A stretch of 64,000 nt of DNA, from NCBI RefSeq assembly GCF_016599045.1, contig NZ_JAENKV010000002.1:1-64000 (forward strand), in the 5' to 3' direction. Origin of the DNA: Campylobacter sp. TTU_617. GTDB lineage: Bacteria > Campylobacterota > Campylobacteria > Campylobacterales > Campylobacteraceae. Below the pieces are notes generated by a model, which saw nothing but the letters and a program-made list of their open reading frames with translations, was not told the origin of the DNA and made no database searches. Shown here in pieces: positions 51,483 through 61,943 of this stretch (position 1 is its first letter; every line of letters begins with the position of its first letter). The translations under genes were made by a program, and so were the position numbers.

Positions 51483-52394
51483 ATGAAAAAGCTGATATTT
51501 TTAGTTTTTATTTCAATTCTTTATGCAGATGATATGATAACTCCTATATCTAAGGTCTCTTACAATAAAGAAAAGGCTATTTTGGGAAAGAAGCTTTATA
51601 ATGATACAAGTTTATCAAAAGATGGAACAGTATCTTGTAATACTTGCCATAGAATTGATAATTTCGGAGTTGATAATAAAGAATTTTCAACTGGAGTGAA
51701 AGGGCAACTTGATAAACCTTTTAATACTCCTACTACTTTTAACTCGGTATTTAATTTTGTTCAGTTTTGGAATGGTAGAGCCAAAGATTTAAAAGAACAA
51801 GCTAAAGTACCATTTTTTAATCCTATAGAAATGGGTTTAGAATCAGAAGAAGAACTAATTCAGAAAATTAATACCAATACTTTATATGTTGATGATTTTA
51901 AAAAAATTTATGGCAAGGTTAATATAGATAATATAATGGATGCTATAGCAGAATTTGAAAAAACATTAATTACTTTAAATTCACCTTTTGATAGATATTT
52001 GCAAGGTGATAGTACTGCTATATCACAAAAAGCAAAAAGAGGATATGAAGCCTTTAAAAATAATGGTTGTATAGCTTGTCATCAAGGAATAAATATTGGA
52101 GGTAATATGTATCAAAAAATTGGAATTTTTGAAGAATATCCTAATCAAGAAGTTTTAGGAAGGTATGAAATAACTAAAAATCCTGAAGATAAAATGGTTT
52201 TTAAAGTTCCAAGTTTAAGAAATGTTGCAAAAACAGCTCCTTATTATCATGATGGGTCTATTCCAACTTTAGATGCTTGTGTTCAATTTATGGCTTATTA
52301 TCAACTTGGTAAATTTTTAGATCAAGAAACTGTTGATGAGATTGTAGCTTTTTTAGAAAGTTTAACAGGAGAATATAATGATCAAATCAAATAA
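51483..52394 (+). CDS. docA: Di-haem cytochrome c peroxidase DocA
   Basis: A periplasmic peroxidase of 303 residues with a signal peptide ([15 protein letters not shown]) and two haem-binding motifs, CNTCH from Cys52 and CIACH from Cys196. It reduces hydrogen peroxide with electrons from cytochrome c. docA and docB are C. jejuni genes identified by their effect on chick colonisation. The stop overlaps docB. Confidence 0.94.
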   Translation: MKKLIFLVFISILYADDMITPISKVSYNKEKAILGKKLYNDTSLSKDGTVSCNTCHRIDNFGVDNKEFSTGVKGQLDKPFNTPTTFNSVFNFVQFWNGRAKDLKEQAKVPFFNPIEMGLESEEELIQKINTNTLYVDDFKKIYGKVNIDNIMDAIAEFEKTLITLNSPFDRYLQGDSTAISQKAKRGYEAFKNNGCIACHQGINIGGNMYQKIGIFEEYPNQEVLGRYEITKNPEDKMVFKVPSLRNVAKTAPYYHDGSIPTLDACVQFMAYYQLGKFLDQETVDEIVAFLESLTGEYNDQIK

Positions 52395-54174
52395 AAGTTT
52401 TTTCTTGTATCAATTTGTTTGCTTAGCTGTAATTGTTTTTGTTTTTGTTTTGGCATTATTGTTTTTTATTTTTAGCAATCATTTGAATTCTAAGAGAAAT
52501 GAGCAAGTTGCAAATTTATTAAATAGATTAGAAATTTTAGATTCTAGGATTGATCAAATTTTTGAAAAGAGATTTAATTTTGTTAATTATGATTCAAGTG
52601 TAAGTTTGGTTAAAGAATTTGAAGATTCTTTAACCAAACTTCGTAATTTCTCAATAGATGTTTCAGAAATTGATAATATTTTTAAAACTAAAGTAGAGCA
52701 ATTAGAAAAATTTAAATCAGCAAATTCTATCGCAATTAATTCAAAAATTTATCTTTATGAATTAAATAAAAATATATTAACAGAATATTTAAACAATCAA
52801 TTAACAGAGTATCCTAAAATACCTGAAGTTCTTAAAAATACAAATGAAATTTTAACAGTTTTAGCAACGCAAAGCATTTTAGAAAAAACCACTTTAGATA
52901 TTCTTAGAAAATATATCAATAATTTAAAAAATATAAATATAAAAAATGAAGAGCTTAGTTTATTTTTAAAACATTTTCAAATGATTGTCGATCAAATTTA
53001 TATTATGCAAGTAAATTCTTCAATGTATTTAGATAATACCTTGGAGACAAAAATTATTGATTTTAAAAATATGACCAATGAAAAATTAGCAACAAAAATG
53101 CTTAATAATCTTTATTTTGCTTTAGCTATAGTTTGTATCACTATTGTTTTATTGGGATTATTTATATTAATAACACTTAAAAAAGTTGTTATTCCTATTT
53201 CTATTTTAGAAAAGTTAAGTGCTAATCTTGCTGGAAATGAGGCAAATTTAAAAGCAAGATTAAATATTAACCCAAAAAGTGAATTGGGAAAAAGTGCAGG
53301 TTATATTAATACTTTTATTTCTACTGTTGAAAATTCCGTTCTTGAGGCAATTCATAGTGCAGAAATGTCTTATAAGAATTCAAAATTACTTAAAAATAAT
53401 GTAAGTTTATTAGAAGAGAGTTCAAATTCTCAAAATGAACAAATTAAAAGTGTAAGAGGTATCACAAAAGCTCTAGATAGTCATATAGATTTAGCCCATA
53501 ATCTTGCCCAAGAAAGTATTAATAATATGCAAGATATGAGTATATTAATGAATAAAGTAGAATCAACTTTATCAGATCTTGTAGGTTTGATAAATGAAAG
53601 CAATGAGAAAGAACAAAATATTGTTAAAAATATGGATTATTTAACTCAAACTGCTGATAATATTATTTCTATTACAAGCTCCATAAGGGATATTGCAGAT
53701 CAAACCAATCTTTTGGCTTTAAATGCTGCCATTGAAGCTGCTCGTGCAGGAGAGCACGGAAAAGGTTTTGCTGTTGTGGCTGATGAGGTAAGGCAGTTGG
53801 CTGATAAAACAAGTAAATCTTTGGTTGATATTAACACAACTGTTCAAATGATAGTGCAACAAATTAATGATAATAAATCTTTAATGGATACTATTCATGA
53901 TTCTATGAAAGAAACTTCTCTTAAAACAAATGATTTGCAAAAAGAACTTGTAAATTCCATGTATAAATTAGAATCAAGTAAGCAATCAGCTCAAACAATG
54001 AAGGATAAAAGCGTTGAAATAAAAGATAAAATGTTAAATTTAGGGGGTAATATTGATAAGGTAAGCGAACTTGCTAACTCGGTTAAAGAACTTTCAATGG
54101 AAATAAATACTATTTCAGAGGATGTATTAGAAGGCGCTTCAAAGCTTTCTGAAAAATTAGGAAGTTTTAAGTAA
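52378..54174 (+). CDS. docB: Methyl-accepting chemotaxis protein DocB (Tlp10 type)
   Basis: A 598-residue transducer: N-terminal membrane helix (residues 10-32), a periplasmic helical sensor of about 210 residues, a second membrane helix near residue 245, a HAMP-like linker and a cytoplasmic signalling domain whose tip reads [15 protein letters not shown] from about residue 440. ATG at 52378 overlaps the end of docA by 17 bases. The ligand is not known from sequence. It lacks a C-terminal pentapeptide for CheR. Confidence 0.93.
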   Translation: MIKSNKSFFLYQFVCLAVIVFVFVLALLFFIFSNHLNSKRNEQVANLLNRLEILDSRIDQIFEKRFNFVNYDSSVSLVKEFEDSLTKLRNFSIDVSEIDNIFKTKVEQLEKFKSANSIAINSKIYLYELNKNILTEYLNNQLTEYPKIPEVLKNTNEILTVLATQSILEKTTLDILRKYINNLKNINIKNEELSLFLKHFQMIVDQIYIMQVNSSMYLDNTLETKIIDFKNMTNEKLATKMLNNLYFALAIVCITIVLLGLFILITLKKVVIPISILEKLSANLAGNEANLKARLNINPKSELGKSAGYINTFISTVENSVLEAIHSAEMSYKNSKLLKNNVSLLEESSNSQNEQIKSVRGITKALDSHIDLAHNLAQESINNMQDMSILMNKVESTLSDLVGLINESNEKEQNIVKNMDYLTQTADNIISITSSIRDIADQTNLLALNAAIEAARAGEHGKGFAVVADEVRQLADKTSKSLVDINTTVQMIVQQINDNKSLMDTIHDSMKETSLKTNDLQKELVNSMYKLESSKQSAQTMKDKSVEIKDKMLNLGGNIDKVSELANSVKELSMEINTISEDVLEGASKLSEKLGSFK

Positions 54175-54215
54175 TTGATAATAAAATATTTTAATTTTTT
54201 TAATAAGGAGGCGTT

Positions 54216-54383
54216 ATGGAGTTTTTAGAGCTTTTATTGGTATTGATTGCTTTAATCTTAATGATTAAAAAACCAGAAAAAGAAAAACTTGCTTTTACTT
54301 TGGTAATAATAGCTTGGTTAATGATGGTTTTTTTCTATGTTGGTCACAAAACTGGTGCACTTTTAACTATAATGAATTTATAA
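54216..54383 (+). CDS. dba: Small membrane protein Dba
   Basis: A 55-residue protein (MEFLELLLVLIALILMIKKP, then a second hydrophobic segment) with an excellent AAGGAGG site. It lies 13 bases ahead of dsbI, as in C. jejuni, where dba is co-transcribed with dsbI and needed for DsbI function. Confidence 0.88.
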   Translation: MEFLELLLVLIALILMIKKPEKEKLAFTLVIIAWLMMVFFYVGHKTGALLTIMNL

Positions 54384-54396
54384 AGAAAGGGCTAAA

Positions 54397-55914
54397 ATGA
54401 ACGAGATTAATAAAACAAAAAATTTTTATACTTTAATGTGTTTAGCGGGTTTTTTAATCATACTTTTACCCGTTGGAATTGCGAATATGGTTTTTGGCTA
54501 TATATTGGGTGATAGTCCTTGTACTCTTTGCTGGGGTCAAAGAGAAGCTATGATTTTTATAGGAGTAATAGCCCTTTTTATAGTCCGTTATGGTATAAAA
54601 GGAAAATATTTAGCTGCTCTTTTAATTATGACTGCTATTGGTCTTTATCAGTCCTTTGCTCACTATGGAAATCACGCTCATCGCGATTTAGATCAAGGTT
54701 TTGGATTAGCTGTTTTTGGAATTCATACATATTTTTGGGCTGAAGTTGTATTTTGGGCTGTTGTATTATTGTTAGGTGTAATTTTTGCTTTTGCTCCTAA
54801 ATTTAGTGCTTTTGAAAAAGAATTAAATGGGGAACAATTTAGAAGATTTACTAAATTTAGTTTTACTGCTGTATTAATTAGTGCTTTAATTATAGCTTCA
54901 AATGTTTTTCAAGCTTTTGTAAGTACCGGAATTCCTCCATATGTGGGACAAGGAGATCCAGTAAGATTTACCTTAAATCCAAAATATGTTATTTGGAGCA
55001 CAGAAGGCTGGAATGGCTTATGGCAAAATATATCTTTTTTAGGAAAACGTGATGTTAAGGCACCTGATTATGCTTTTGCTCCTGCAAGTGAAAAATTAGG
55101 GATTAAATTTGATAATAACATTAATAATTCTCCATTTGCTAAGATTGATAATGAATTAAGTATTGTAAAAGAAGAAACTATATCATTTTATAAGCCTATA
55201 AATACGCTTGATTATATTAATAATGAATTTATAGCAAGTTCTAAATGGGATGTTGCTTTTCTTGATGATAATTTTAAAATCAAAGAAAGTTTCGAACTAG
55301 ATCCTTATTTTTCAGCTACTATTGATCCTATCATAGGAATTATTCCTTATATGAATGATAAATTTATTCTTATGGGTTCAAATAAATCATTTTTAAGATT
55401 TAAGAAAAATCCTAATGCTAATGATGCTTTGCAATATGCTGATTTTATAAAAGGTTCAAACAATTTTGAAGGTCAAGGAAAAGGTTTAGGTCGTGGAAGA
55501 TTGGATACTGTAAGATCTAAATTTAATCATGTATTAAGTATGACCGCTGATAATAATTATTTTTATCTTGCAACAACTCCAAACAATAAAGATGCAAAAA
55601 CTTTTGTTATTTCTAAATTTTCTTTAAAAGATTGTGTATTGTCTGGAGAATTTACACCTAAATCTGAGCTCAAGGAAGGAAAAACTTTAGGAGATCTTTA
55701 TATAACTTCAATGACTTATAAAGATGGTTTGATTTATGCATTAAGTAAAAATCATAATGTTATTGCAGTGATTGATCCGGAAAAAGAAGAAGTGATAAAA
55801 GTTATTTCTTATCCACAAGTTATTACAAATGCAAGAAGTATTTTCTTTAAAGATGGATCAATAAATATTCTATCTTATCAGAATAACGAAAATAAACTTT
55901 ATGTTTTAAATTAA
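54397..55914 (+). CDS. dsbI: Disulfide-bond oxidoreductase DsbI
   Basis: A 505-residue inner-membrane protein. The first 190 residues form a DsbB-like bundle with the active Cys pair CTLCW (Cys42, Cys45). The rest is a periplasmic beta-propeller-like domain of about 300 residues. It passes electrons from a periplasmic Dsb oxidase to quinone. Operon with dba. The fusion to a propeller is the known DsbI architecture. Confidence 0.92.
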   Translation: MNEINKTKNFYTLMCLAGFLIILLPVGIANMVFGYILGDSPCTLCWGQREAMIFIGVIALFIVRYGIKGKYLAALLIMTAIGLYQSFAHYGNHAHRDLDQGFGLAVFGIHTYFWAEVVFWAVVLLLGVIFAFAPKFSAFEKELNGEQFRRFTKFSFTAVLISALIIASNVFQAFVSTGIPPYVGQGDPVRFTLNPKYVIWSTEGWNGLWQNISFLGKRDVKAPDYAFAPASEKLGIKFDNNINNSPFAKIDNELSIVKEETISFYKPINTLDYINNEFIASSKWDVAFLDDNFKIKESFELDPYFSATIDPIIGIIPYMNDKFILMGSNKSFLRFKKNPNANDALQYADFIKGSNNFEGQGKGLGRGRLDTVRSKFNHVLSMTADNNYFYLATTPNNKDAKTFVISKFSLKDCVLSGEFTPKSELKEGKTLGDLYITSMTYKDGLIYALSKNHNVIAVIDPEKEEVIKVISYPQVITNARSIFFKDGSINILSYQNNENKLYVLN

Positions 55915-55918
55915 TGAT

Positions 55919-55941
55919 AAACCCTAGTTTTCTAGGGTTTA
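55919..55941. terminator. Bidirectional terminator dsbI / queC
   Basis: AAACCCTAG-TTTT-CTAGGGTTT, a perfect 9-bp stem; TTTATTTTTT follows. The right arm contains the queC stop (55932-55934). Confidence 0.75.
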
Positions 55942-57041
55942 TTTTTTAGTTTTAATTTTATTAATTTATAGCCAAAATCATCAATATATTCATTAAAGCC
56001 TTCAAAGCCCATTTTTTTATAAAATTTTATAGCATTTAAATTTTCTTTATTAACTTCAACTTTTTGTATATTAAAATCATTTAGAACTTTTTTTATAAGT
56101 TTTTCTCCGTATTTTTGACGAAAATATTGAGGATCAATAAAAAGCATTTTTATAATATCCTTATAAAATCCTAAAAAGCCTACTAAGTTGTTGTTTTTAT
56201 AATAAAATAAAAATTGAAGTTTTTCTAGTCCATTATTTTTTAGATAGTCTTTTATGATATTGAAATTTTTTTTATCTAAAAAGTGATGAGTAGCTAAAAC
56301 GCTTTTTTCCCAAATATCAAGTAAAGATTTTTTTTCATTTTCATTTAGCTTTTTTAAATATTTTATTTTGTTTGAATAAGGAATTTTATCTTCTAGATTG
56401 GCTTGATTAAATCCTTTTAAGCGAAGCAAACAACTATCACATTCACCACAAGCTTCATTTTCATTTTCATAACAAGACCAAGTAAGTTCTAAAGGGATAT
56501 TTTTTTTCAAAGCCAAAGAAACAATTTGCTCTTTTTTTAGATTGATTAATGGGGTTATGATTTCAACTTTATAATTTTTGCTTGTTCCTTCATTAATAAA
56601 TTCTTTTGTTTTTTTTATAAATTGAGCTGTGCAGTCTGGATATCCGCTACCATCTTCTTCGACTACTCCTATAAAAATAGCTTCGCATTTTTCTTTTTCT
56701 GCTAAAGAGCCTGCTATGCTTAAAAAAATTCCATTTCTAAATGGCACATAGGTAATAGGTGGTGTATCGTTTGAGTGAAGTTCATTTTTTGGTATAGATA
56801 AATTTGTATTTGTTAAAGCATTTCCTCCTATTTCTTTTATAAAAGAAGTATCTAAAATATAAGATTTTTCTACTCCTAGGTTTTTACAAATTTGTTTAAA
56901 ACATTCTCTTTCTTTATTTTGTGTGCGTTGATTATAATCAAAATGCAAAGCTATTATTTTAAAACCTTGTTCTTTTGCCAAATAAGCACACGTAGTGCTA
57001 TCCATTCCCCCGCTTATAATGCAAAGTGCTCTTTTATCCAT
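55932..57041 (-). CDS. queC: 7-cyano-7-deazaguanine synthase QueC fused to a GNAT acetyltransferase domain
   Basis: Residues 1-223 are QueC, which makes preQ0 from 7-carboxy-7-deazaguanine with ATP and ammonia: the PP-loop [20 protein letters not shown], and the zinc Cys cluster [15 protein letters not shown]. Residues about 225-369 form a GNAT acetyltransferase resembling Yja[36 protein letters not shown] (acetyl-CoA loop) and [17 protein letters not shown]. The frame is continuous and I see no internal start with a ribosome site at the join. Known QueC proteins are about 220 residues, so the fusion is the notable point. QueF of the same pathway is at 39 kb. Confidence 0.88.
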   Translation of the reverse strand: MDKRALCIISGGMDSTTCAYLAKEQGFKIIALHFDYNQRTQNKERECFKQICKNLGVEKSYILDTSFIKEIGGNALTNTNLSIPKNELHSNDTPPITYVPFRNGIFLSIAGSLAEKEKCEAIFIGVVEEDGSGYPDCTAQFIKKTKEFINEGTSKNYKVEIITPLINLKKEQIVSLALKKNIPLELTWSCYENENEACGECDSCLLRLKGFNQANLEDKIPYSNKIKYLKKLNENEKKSLLDIWEKSVLATHHFLDKKNFNIIKDYLKNNGLEKLQFLFYYKNNNLVGFLGFYKDIIKMLFIDPQYFRQKYGEKLIKKVLNDFNIQKVEVNKENLNAIKFYKKMGFEGFNEYIDDFGYKLIKLKLKNKP

Positions 57042-57257
57042 TTATATCCTTTTGCTTTTTATGATTTTATCATTTTTTTAATTATTAATAAAAAAAGTAT
57101 TTTGTATTTATAGATGATTATAATATTATAAATTTTTGTTTAAGCATTTGTTATTGAATTTTATTGCTATTAAAATAAAAGAAGTAAATTATTTATTTAA
57201 CGATGATTTTCAAAGAAGAAAATGATAAAATCATCTTAAAAATTATAAAGGATATAA

Positions 57258-58490
57258 ATGATTAGCATAAATTTAATAGAACATATTTTTAAAGCTGCAT
57301 CAATTAGTAGATGGAATGATTATCCAAGAATGACAAATTTGGTTGAGCTTGATAAACAAGCGCATAAATTTATTATTGCTTATTTTATTGCTAAAATGGA
57401 GCAAAATATTAATATGAGAGTTATTATCGAGGGTGGAATATTTGAATTTTTAAGCCGTGTTGTTGTAACTGATATACGTCCAGATGTTTATCACGAGATA
57501 TTAAGACAAAAAAAAGATGAGATTAATAAATGGGTATTGAGCAAAGTAGAACCTATGATAGGTCATATTGAAAATGGAGAATTTTTAAAACGTTTTGAAG
57601 AATATTTAAAAGCTAATACTTATGCTAAAGAAAAATTGATTTTAAAAGCAGCATCTTATTTTGCAACAAAGTGGGAATTTAATATAGTTTATCAAACATC
57701 ATCTTTTTTAAATGATATAGAAGAAATTAAAAGTAAAGTTGAAGAAGAATTAGAAGATTATTATGAGCTTATAGGTGTTAGAAAAATTGCCTTAAATCAA
57801 AAAATTGCCAAAATCATTGAGTTAAGTGGAAGACTTCGTTTCCAAAAACGCTGGGCTCAAACACCTAGAATTCCAGAAACTGCTGTTTTAGGACATATGC
57901 TAGTAGTAGCTATTTTGGGATATTTTTATTCTTTAGAAATAAAAGCTTGTGATAAAAGACTTGAAAATAATTTTTATTGTGCTTTATTTCACGATTTGCC
58001 CGAAAGTTTAACTAGAGATATTATAAGTCCTGTTAAATACGGCGTAGATGGGCTTCATACTATTATTAATGATTATGAAATGAAACTTATAAATGAAAGA
58101 ATTTTACCTTTAATTCCTGAAAATTTAAGAGCTGAATTTGCGTATATTTTAGGCATAAGAGAAGGAAGAGAAAATGAGGGAGTTTTTGTAAAAAATGAAT
58201 TTGAAAACCGCACCTATAAAAATAAAGTAGTAGAGCTTTGTAGTGGAAGTTTAGCTTCTTTTAATCAAAATGAATTTGGGGCTATTGATGGTAAAGCTTT
58301 AAAACATTGTGACAAATTAGCAGCTTTCATTGAAGCTGGGCTTTCTATTAGTTATGGAGTGCGATCAAAAGAATTAGAAGATGGATTTAAAGATATGTTT
58401 AATTTTTTTGAACAAAATAAAACTATAGATGGGGTAAATTTTTTAACAATTTGTGAAGAATTTAAAAAATATTTCAGCTTAAATATTTAA
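57258..58490 (+). CDS. HD-domain protein
   Basis: A 410-residue soluble protein. An HD phosphohydrolase domain of the YfbR/5'-nucleotidase type spans about residues 195-350: a His in GHMLVVAILGYF, the metal pair in LFHDLPESLTRDIISP, and a late HCDKLAAFIEAG. The N-terminal 190 residues are helical and unassigned. It corresponds to C. jejuni Cj0015c (by memory), of unknown substrate. AAAGGATATAAATG gives the start. Confidence 0.78.
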   Translation: MISINLIEHIFKAASISRWNDYPRMTNLVELDKQAHKFIIAYFIAKMEQNINMRVIIEGGIFEFLSRVVVTDIRPDVYHEILRQKKDEINKWVLSKVEPMIGHIENGEFLKRFEEYLKANTYAKEKLILKAASYFATKWEFNIVYQTSSFLNDIEEIKSKVEEELEDYYELIGVRKIALNQKIAKIIELSGRLRFQKRWAQTPRIPETAVLGHMLVVAILGYFYSLEIKACDKRLENNFYCALFHDLPESLTRDIISPVKYGVDGLHTIINDYEMKLINERILPLIPENLRAEFAYILGIREGRENEGVFVKNEFENRTYKNKVVELCSGSLASFNQNEFGAIDGKALKHCDKLAAFIEAGLSISYGVRSKELEDGFKDMFNFFEQNKTIDGVNFLTICEEFKKYFSLNI

Positions 58491-58575
58491 ACCATTAAAA
58501 TTTTTTAAATTAAAATTTAATATATTTTAAATAAAAATATATTAAATTATTAGAAATTTATTGAGGAGGTAAAAA

Positions 58576-59100
58576 ATGAAAACCAATGATTGTCAAAAAC
58601 ATATTGTTTTGTCTTTTTTTATAGGAATTTTAGCTGGAGTATTTGGTGCTATTGTTAAGTGGGGTTGGGAAGTTCCTTTTCCTCCTAGAAATCCAAATTT
58701 TCCTTGGCCATTGGATTCTTTAGAGAGAACTACTCCTCCTAAAATTTTTTTAGAACAGCTTGGTTTGCCAACAGATTTAACTTATATTTTTTCTGGAATA
58801 GAATTGCCTCTTTCAATTTTTATTGTTCATGTGGGATTTTCTATTGTATTTGCTGTAGCTTATTGTATGATAGCAGAGTATTATCCTCGCATTAAAATGT
58901 GGCAAGGTGCTGTTTTTGGATTTTTTGTTTATCTTTTTGCTCATGTTATGGTTATGCCTTTAATAGCAGAAGTTCCGCCACTTTCGCAAATTCCTTTAGA
59001 TGAGCATATTTCTGAATTATTTGGTCATATAGTTTGGCTTTGGGGTATAGAAATAGTTCGTAGGGATATTAGAAATCGTATTACCAAGGAAATAGAATAA
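58576..59100 (+). CDS. YagU-family inner-membrane protein
   Basis: A 174-residue protein of the DUF1440/YagU family. It has membrane segments near residues 11-30, 75-95, 110-130, and a last amphipathic one, with the family-typical KWGWEVPFPPRNP and a HIVWLWGIEIVRRDI end. E. coli YagU is linked to acid tolerance; the role here is unknown. GAGGAGG precedes the ATG. Confidence 0.82.
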   Translation: MKTNDCQKHIVLSFFIGILAGVFGAIVKWGWEVPFPPRNPNFPWPLDSLERTTPPKIFLEQLGLPTDLTYIFSGIELPLSIFIVHVGFSIVFAVAYCMIAEYYPRIKMWQGAVFGFFVYLFAHVMVMPLIAEVPPLSQIPLDEHISELFGHIVWLWGIEIVRRDIRNRITKEIE

Positions 59101-59102
59101 AA

Positions 59103-59210
59103 ACCTTTTCCCAGGTGACTGCGGCACATATTAAATTTAAGTGCTCTGCTGTATTCCTACCCTGAAGCGATGTTTAAAAAAAATATTGCACAGGTCTGAA
59201 AAAAGGCTCG
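59103..59210 (-). ncRNA. ffs: Signal recognition particle RNA (4.5S-like)
   Basis: On the minus strand the sequence holds the SRP domain IV hallmark: CAGG-GUA-GGAA-UAC-AGCAG, with the GGAA tetraloop at 59157-59154 (the RNA runs downward) and the asymmetric CAGG/AGCAG internal loop, which binds Ffh. The ends CCUUUUUUCAG and CUGGGAAAAGG pair to close the helix. Length about 105 bases fits the small bacterial type. A TATAAT lies just upstream. Confidence 0.9.
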
Positions 59211-59213
59211 TAC

Positions 59214-59219
59214 ATTATA
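59214..59219 (-). promoter_or_regulatory. -10 element of the SRP RNA promoter
   Basis: TATAAT on the minus strand (GATATAATGTA), placing the start near 59207. Confidence 0.7.
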
Positions 59220-59273
59220 TCATAATATGCTTAAAAAGTCTTGAGCTTAATAAATAAATTATAATATTTTTTG

Positions 59274-59279
59274 TATAAT
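59274..59279 (+). promoter_or_regulatory. -10 element of the hemerythrin promoter
   Basis: TATAAT in TTTTTTGTATAATATAT, the extended -10 form common in Campylobacter; start near 59286, leader about 50 bases. Confidence 0.65.
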
Positions 59280-59336
59280 ATATCCTAATTTTTTAAAAAT
59301 ATGATTATAAAGAATAATTATTATATAAGGAAAATA

Positions 59337-60071
59337 ATGGAAGTTAGATGGAGTAAAGATTTTAGCATTAAAAATATGCAATTAGATAAACAACATGAGC
59401 TTATTTTTGAAATTGCTAGAGTTTCAAATGATTTGGTCCAAAAAATTAAAGATAATAAAATGCAATATAAAGATGATTTAAAACAAGTTCTTGTAAAATT
59501 ATTTCAATATATAAAAACTCATTTTAAAGATGAAGAAAAATTTATGGAAAGTATTAATTTTCCATTAATTGAAGAGCATAAAAAATCTCATAAAATTTTA
59601 ATAGAAAAAACCAAAGATCTTTTAGAGCATTCAGATGATATTATAAAAATGTCTCGTGAGCTTTCTACATTGACTGAAGAATGGATTTTAGATCATATTG
59701 CTAATGAAGATTTATGGATTGCTAATTTTACAAGTAAAGCTTTGCATCTTAAAGAAATTCATTATACATTAGATCAGTATATAAAATTAAAATCAATTAG
59801 ACAAGATTTAACAACTGAAAAAACTCATGATTATATTTGCAATTGTCCTTTATATGTCCATACAGTTCCACAAACAATACACGAAGAGCTTGTTAGTAGA
59901 GAGAATGATTTAAAGTGTAGCAAATGTGGTCAAATCTTGGTACATTTAGATAATTTTGACTTAAATCAAAATTCTGAAGAATTAAATTATATTTTTGAAA
60001 ACATATTAAAAGAACAAGATTTTATAAATGTTAAAAATGATGATATTGGTAACATCATGGGGGGGGGATAG
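59337..60071 (+). CDS. Bacteriohemerythrin with C-terminal Cys-rich region, poly-G at its end
   Basis: Binds oxygen at a diiron site. The 244-residue protein shows the ligand set His20 (DKQHE), His62 and Glu66 (THFKDEE), His81, His85 (EEHKKSHK) and later HIANED. After the domain come two Cys pairs, CNCP and CSKCGQ, perhaps a zinc ribbon. The gene ends ATG GGG GGG GGA TAG. G8 would end MGGDR, G9 as here MGGG, and G10 would read on for about 15 residues into the next gene's start. It matches the phase-variable C. jejuni hemerythrin Cj0045c (by memory). ATG at 59337 follows AAGGAAAAT; an in-frame ATG at 59301 has no ribosome site. Confidence 0.9.
   Translation: MEVRWSKDFSIKNMQLDKQHELIFEIARVSNDLVQKIKDNKMQYKDDLKQVLVKLFQYIKTHFKDEEKFMESINFPLIEEHKKSHKILIEKTKDLLEHSDDIIKMSRELSTLTEEWILDHIANEDLWIANFTSKALHLKEIHYTLDQYIKLKSIRQDLTTEKTHDYICNCPLYVHTVPQTIHEELVSRENDLKCSKCGQILVHLDNFDLNQNSEELNYIFENILKEQDFINVKNDDIGNIMGGG
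60059..60067 (+). repeat. Poly-G (G9) tract at the hemerythrin 3' end
   Basis: Nine G from the last ATG codon of the gene, five bases before the ATG of the DUF342 gene. Confidence 0.95.
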
Positions 60072-61943
60072 ATGAATTTTCAAACAAAAACTTTGGAAAC
60101 ATTCAATCCTTTTGAAAGCTTAAAATATGAACAAGAATCGACAAAGGAAATTCTTGATTTTAAAATTCTTGATTTGAAACTTTTATGTTCAAGTATAAAA
60201 CCAGCAAGAACAAAAATTTATGAAAAAAAAGATTTTGATTTATTTTATGCCGATGATTTTTTTGTAAAAAATTATAACACTATGGTGCAAAAATTTCTAA
60301 TAGAAATTTATCCCAAAAAACGAAAAGATACTTTTACAATTAAGCTTAAAACTAATACTGATTTTACCTATTTAAAAGCTTGTGTTAGTTTTGCAGATAA
60401 TTTTAAATATTATTCACATTTAAAATTTGATATTTTGCAAAGTATTTACAAGGCAATGATTAAACAGAAATTTTTAATCTTAAGGCTTGATAAAAATTTG
60501 TTTGAAAAGATTGATAATTTTAATTTATTAATGCAAGAAAATCCATCCATTAAAGAAATGGAATTTGAGATTGCTAAAGGAGTTGATAAAATTGAGCATA
60601 AAAGTGATGAGGTTATTTATCATAGAGATGTCAATGAGGCGTGTTTTAGCGAAAATGTTAGTTATGATGAAGGAAGATATTGCAAACCTATTAAAGAAAA
60701 TGAATTACTTTTTGAGTATGTTTATAGAATTCAAGGAAAAGAAGGGCGCAATTTAAAAGGAGAAATTTTAAATATAAATCCTGTTGTCTTTTTAGATAAT
60801 CCCTTTGTTATAAAAGATGAAAGTATTTATGTAGAGGAGCTAGAAGATAGGATTAAATATTTTAGCGCAAATTATGGATTTTTAAATAAAGATCGTATAG
60901 GATATAGTGTTACAAATAATTTAAAAGTATCACAAATAGGATTAAAAACAACAGGATCTATTAAAACAAATGTTGATGAAAATATAAATTTAGAAATTAC
61001 TAATTTTGATATAAGTGATGATGCAATTAAGTCAGGCATTGTAAATGTACAAGCTTCTGATATAAAAGTAAATGGTAGTATTGGGGCAACAAAACTTCAA
61101 GGAAGAAATATCTACATAAAAGGCTTAACTCATGCAAAAAGTGAAATTTTTGCACAAGATGCTTTTATTCTAACGCATAAGGGAAGATTAGAAGCAAATA
61201 CTGTATATATAAAAAATTTAGAAAATGGAACTGTTATAGCTAAGAATGTTTTTGTTGAAAATTGCATAGGCGCGAAAATAGAGGCTGAAAATATCTATAT
61301 TTGTAATTTATTAACAGATAATGTTTTATATCCTAAGAAAAATCTAATTGTTACAAATGTTTTAAAATTTAAAAATAATATCCATATTTCGCCTATATTA
61401 TCTATAGAGAATAATATGGCCATAGAATATGAAAATATTAAAAAATTAAGTCTTAAAATTAAAAATAAACTTAATGAAACGATAGGTAAAATGCAAAATT
61501 ATTATGATTATTTAATCAAAAATCAAGCTAAAATTATCAAACTTCAAAAAAAAGAAAATTCCAATACTATAGAAGCGAAATTTTTAGATCTTTATCATGA
61601 TATTATAGAAAAATATAATCAATTTAGTGTTATATATAAAAAATTAATAAAATTAAAGCATCAGATTGATGTTAAGTTAAATTTTTTTGATGAAATGGTT
61701 TATAATGTAAAAATTTATATAAGAACTGAAAATATAGGTGAAGATAATTTTTTAAAATTTTATCCAAAGATTAATACTAATTTTGAATTAAAACATAGTA
61801 TCAATATAAAAGATTGTGGAAAAGTTTTTTACCTTGAAAAGGGGAAACAAATAGATTATATTAAATCAAGTTATTCTTATAATGAAAGTGAAATTGAAGA
61901 GATTAAAGAGCTTTTCGAACAAATAGAAAAAGATAATCTTTAA
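60072..61943 (+). CDS. DUF342 (FapA-like) polymer-forming protein
   Basis: A 623-residue protein. The middle (about residues 260-460) is a parallel beta-helix-type DUF342 repeat region (GRNIYIKGLTHAKSEIFAQD, KIEAENIYICNLL); a coiled coil of about 80 residues follows (IKNKLNETIGKMQNYYDY). Related FapA proteins affect cell shape or localisation. The ATG follows the hemerythrin TAG without a gap, so it is translated by coupling and is sensitive to the frame of the poly-G tract. C. jejuni has the same pair (Cj0044c by memory). Confidence 0.78.
   Translation: MNFQTKTLETFNPFESLKYEQESTKEILDFKILDLKLLCSSIKPARTKIYEKKDFDLFYADDFFVKNYNTMVQKFLIEIYPKKRKDTFTIKLKTNTDFTYLKACVSFADNFKYYSHLKFDILQSIYKAMIKQKFLILRLDKNLFEKIDNFNLLMQENPSIKEMEFEIAKGVDKIEHKSDEVIYHRDVNEACFSENVSYDEGRYCKPIKENELLFEYVYRIQGKEGRNLKGEILNINPVVFLDNPFVIKDESIYVEELEDRIKYFSANYGFLNKDRIGYSVTNNLKVSQIGLKTTGSIKTNVDENINLEITNFDISDDAIKSGIVNVQASDIKVNGSIGATKLQGRNIYIKGLTHAKSEIFAQDAFILTHKGRLEANTVYIKNLENGTVIAKNVFVENCIGAKIEAENIYICNLLTDNVLYPKKNLIVTNVLKFKNNIHISPILSIENNMAIEYENIKKLSLKIKNKLNETIGKMQNYYDYLIKNQAKIIKLQKKENSNTIEAKFLDLYHDIIEKYNQFSVIYKKLIKLKHQIDVKLNFFDEMVYNVKIYIRTENIGEDNFLKFYPKINTNFELKHSINIKDCGKVFYLEKGKQIDYIKSSYSYNESEIEEIKELFEQIEKDNL

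Noticed and set aside
59301-59336. Upstream ATG for the hemerythrin gene
   Set aside because: No ribosome site there; the hemerythrin fold begins at MEVRWSKDF behind AAGGA.
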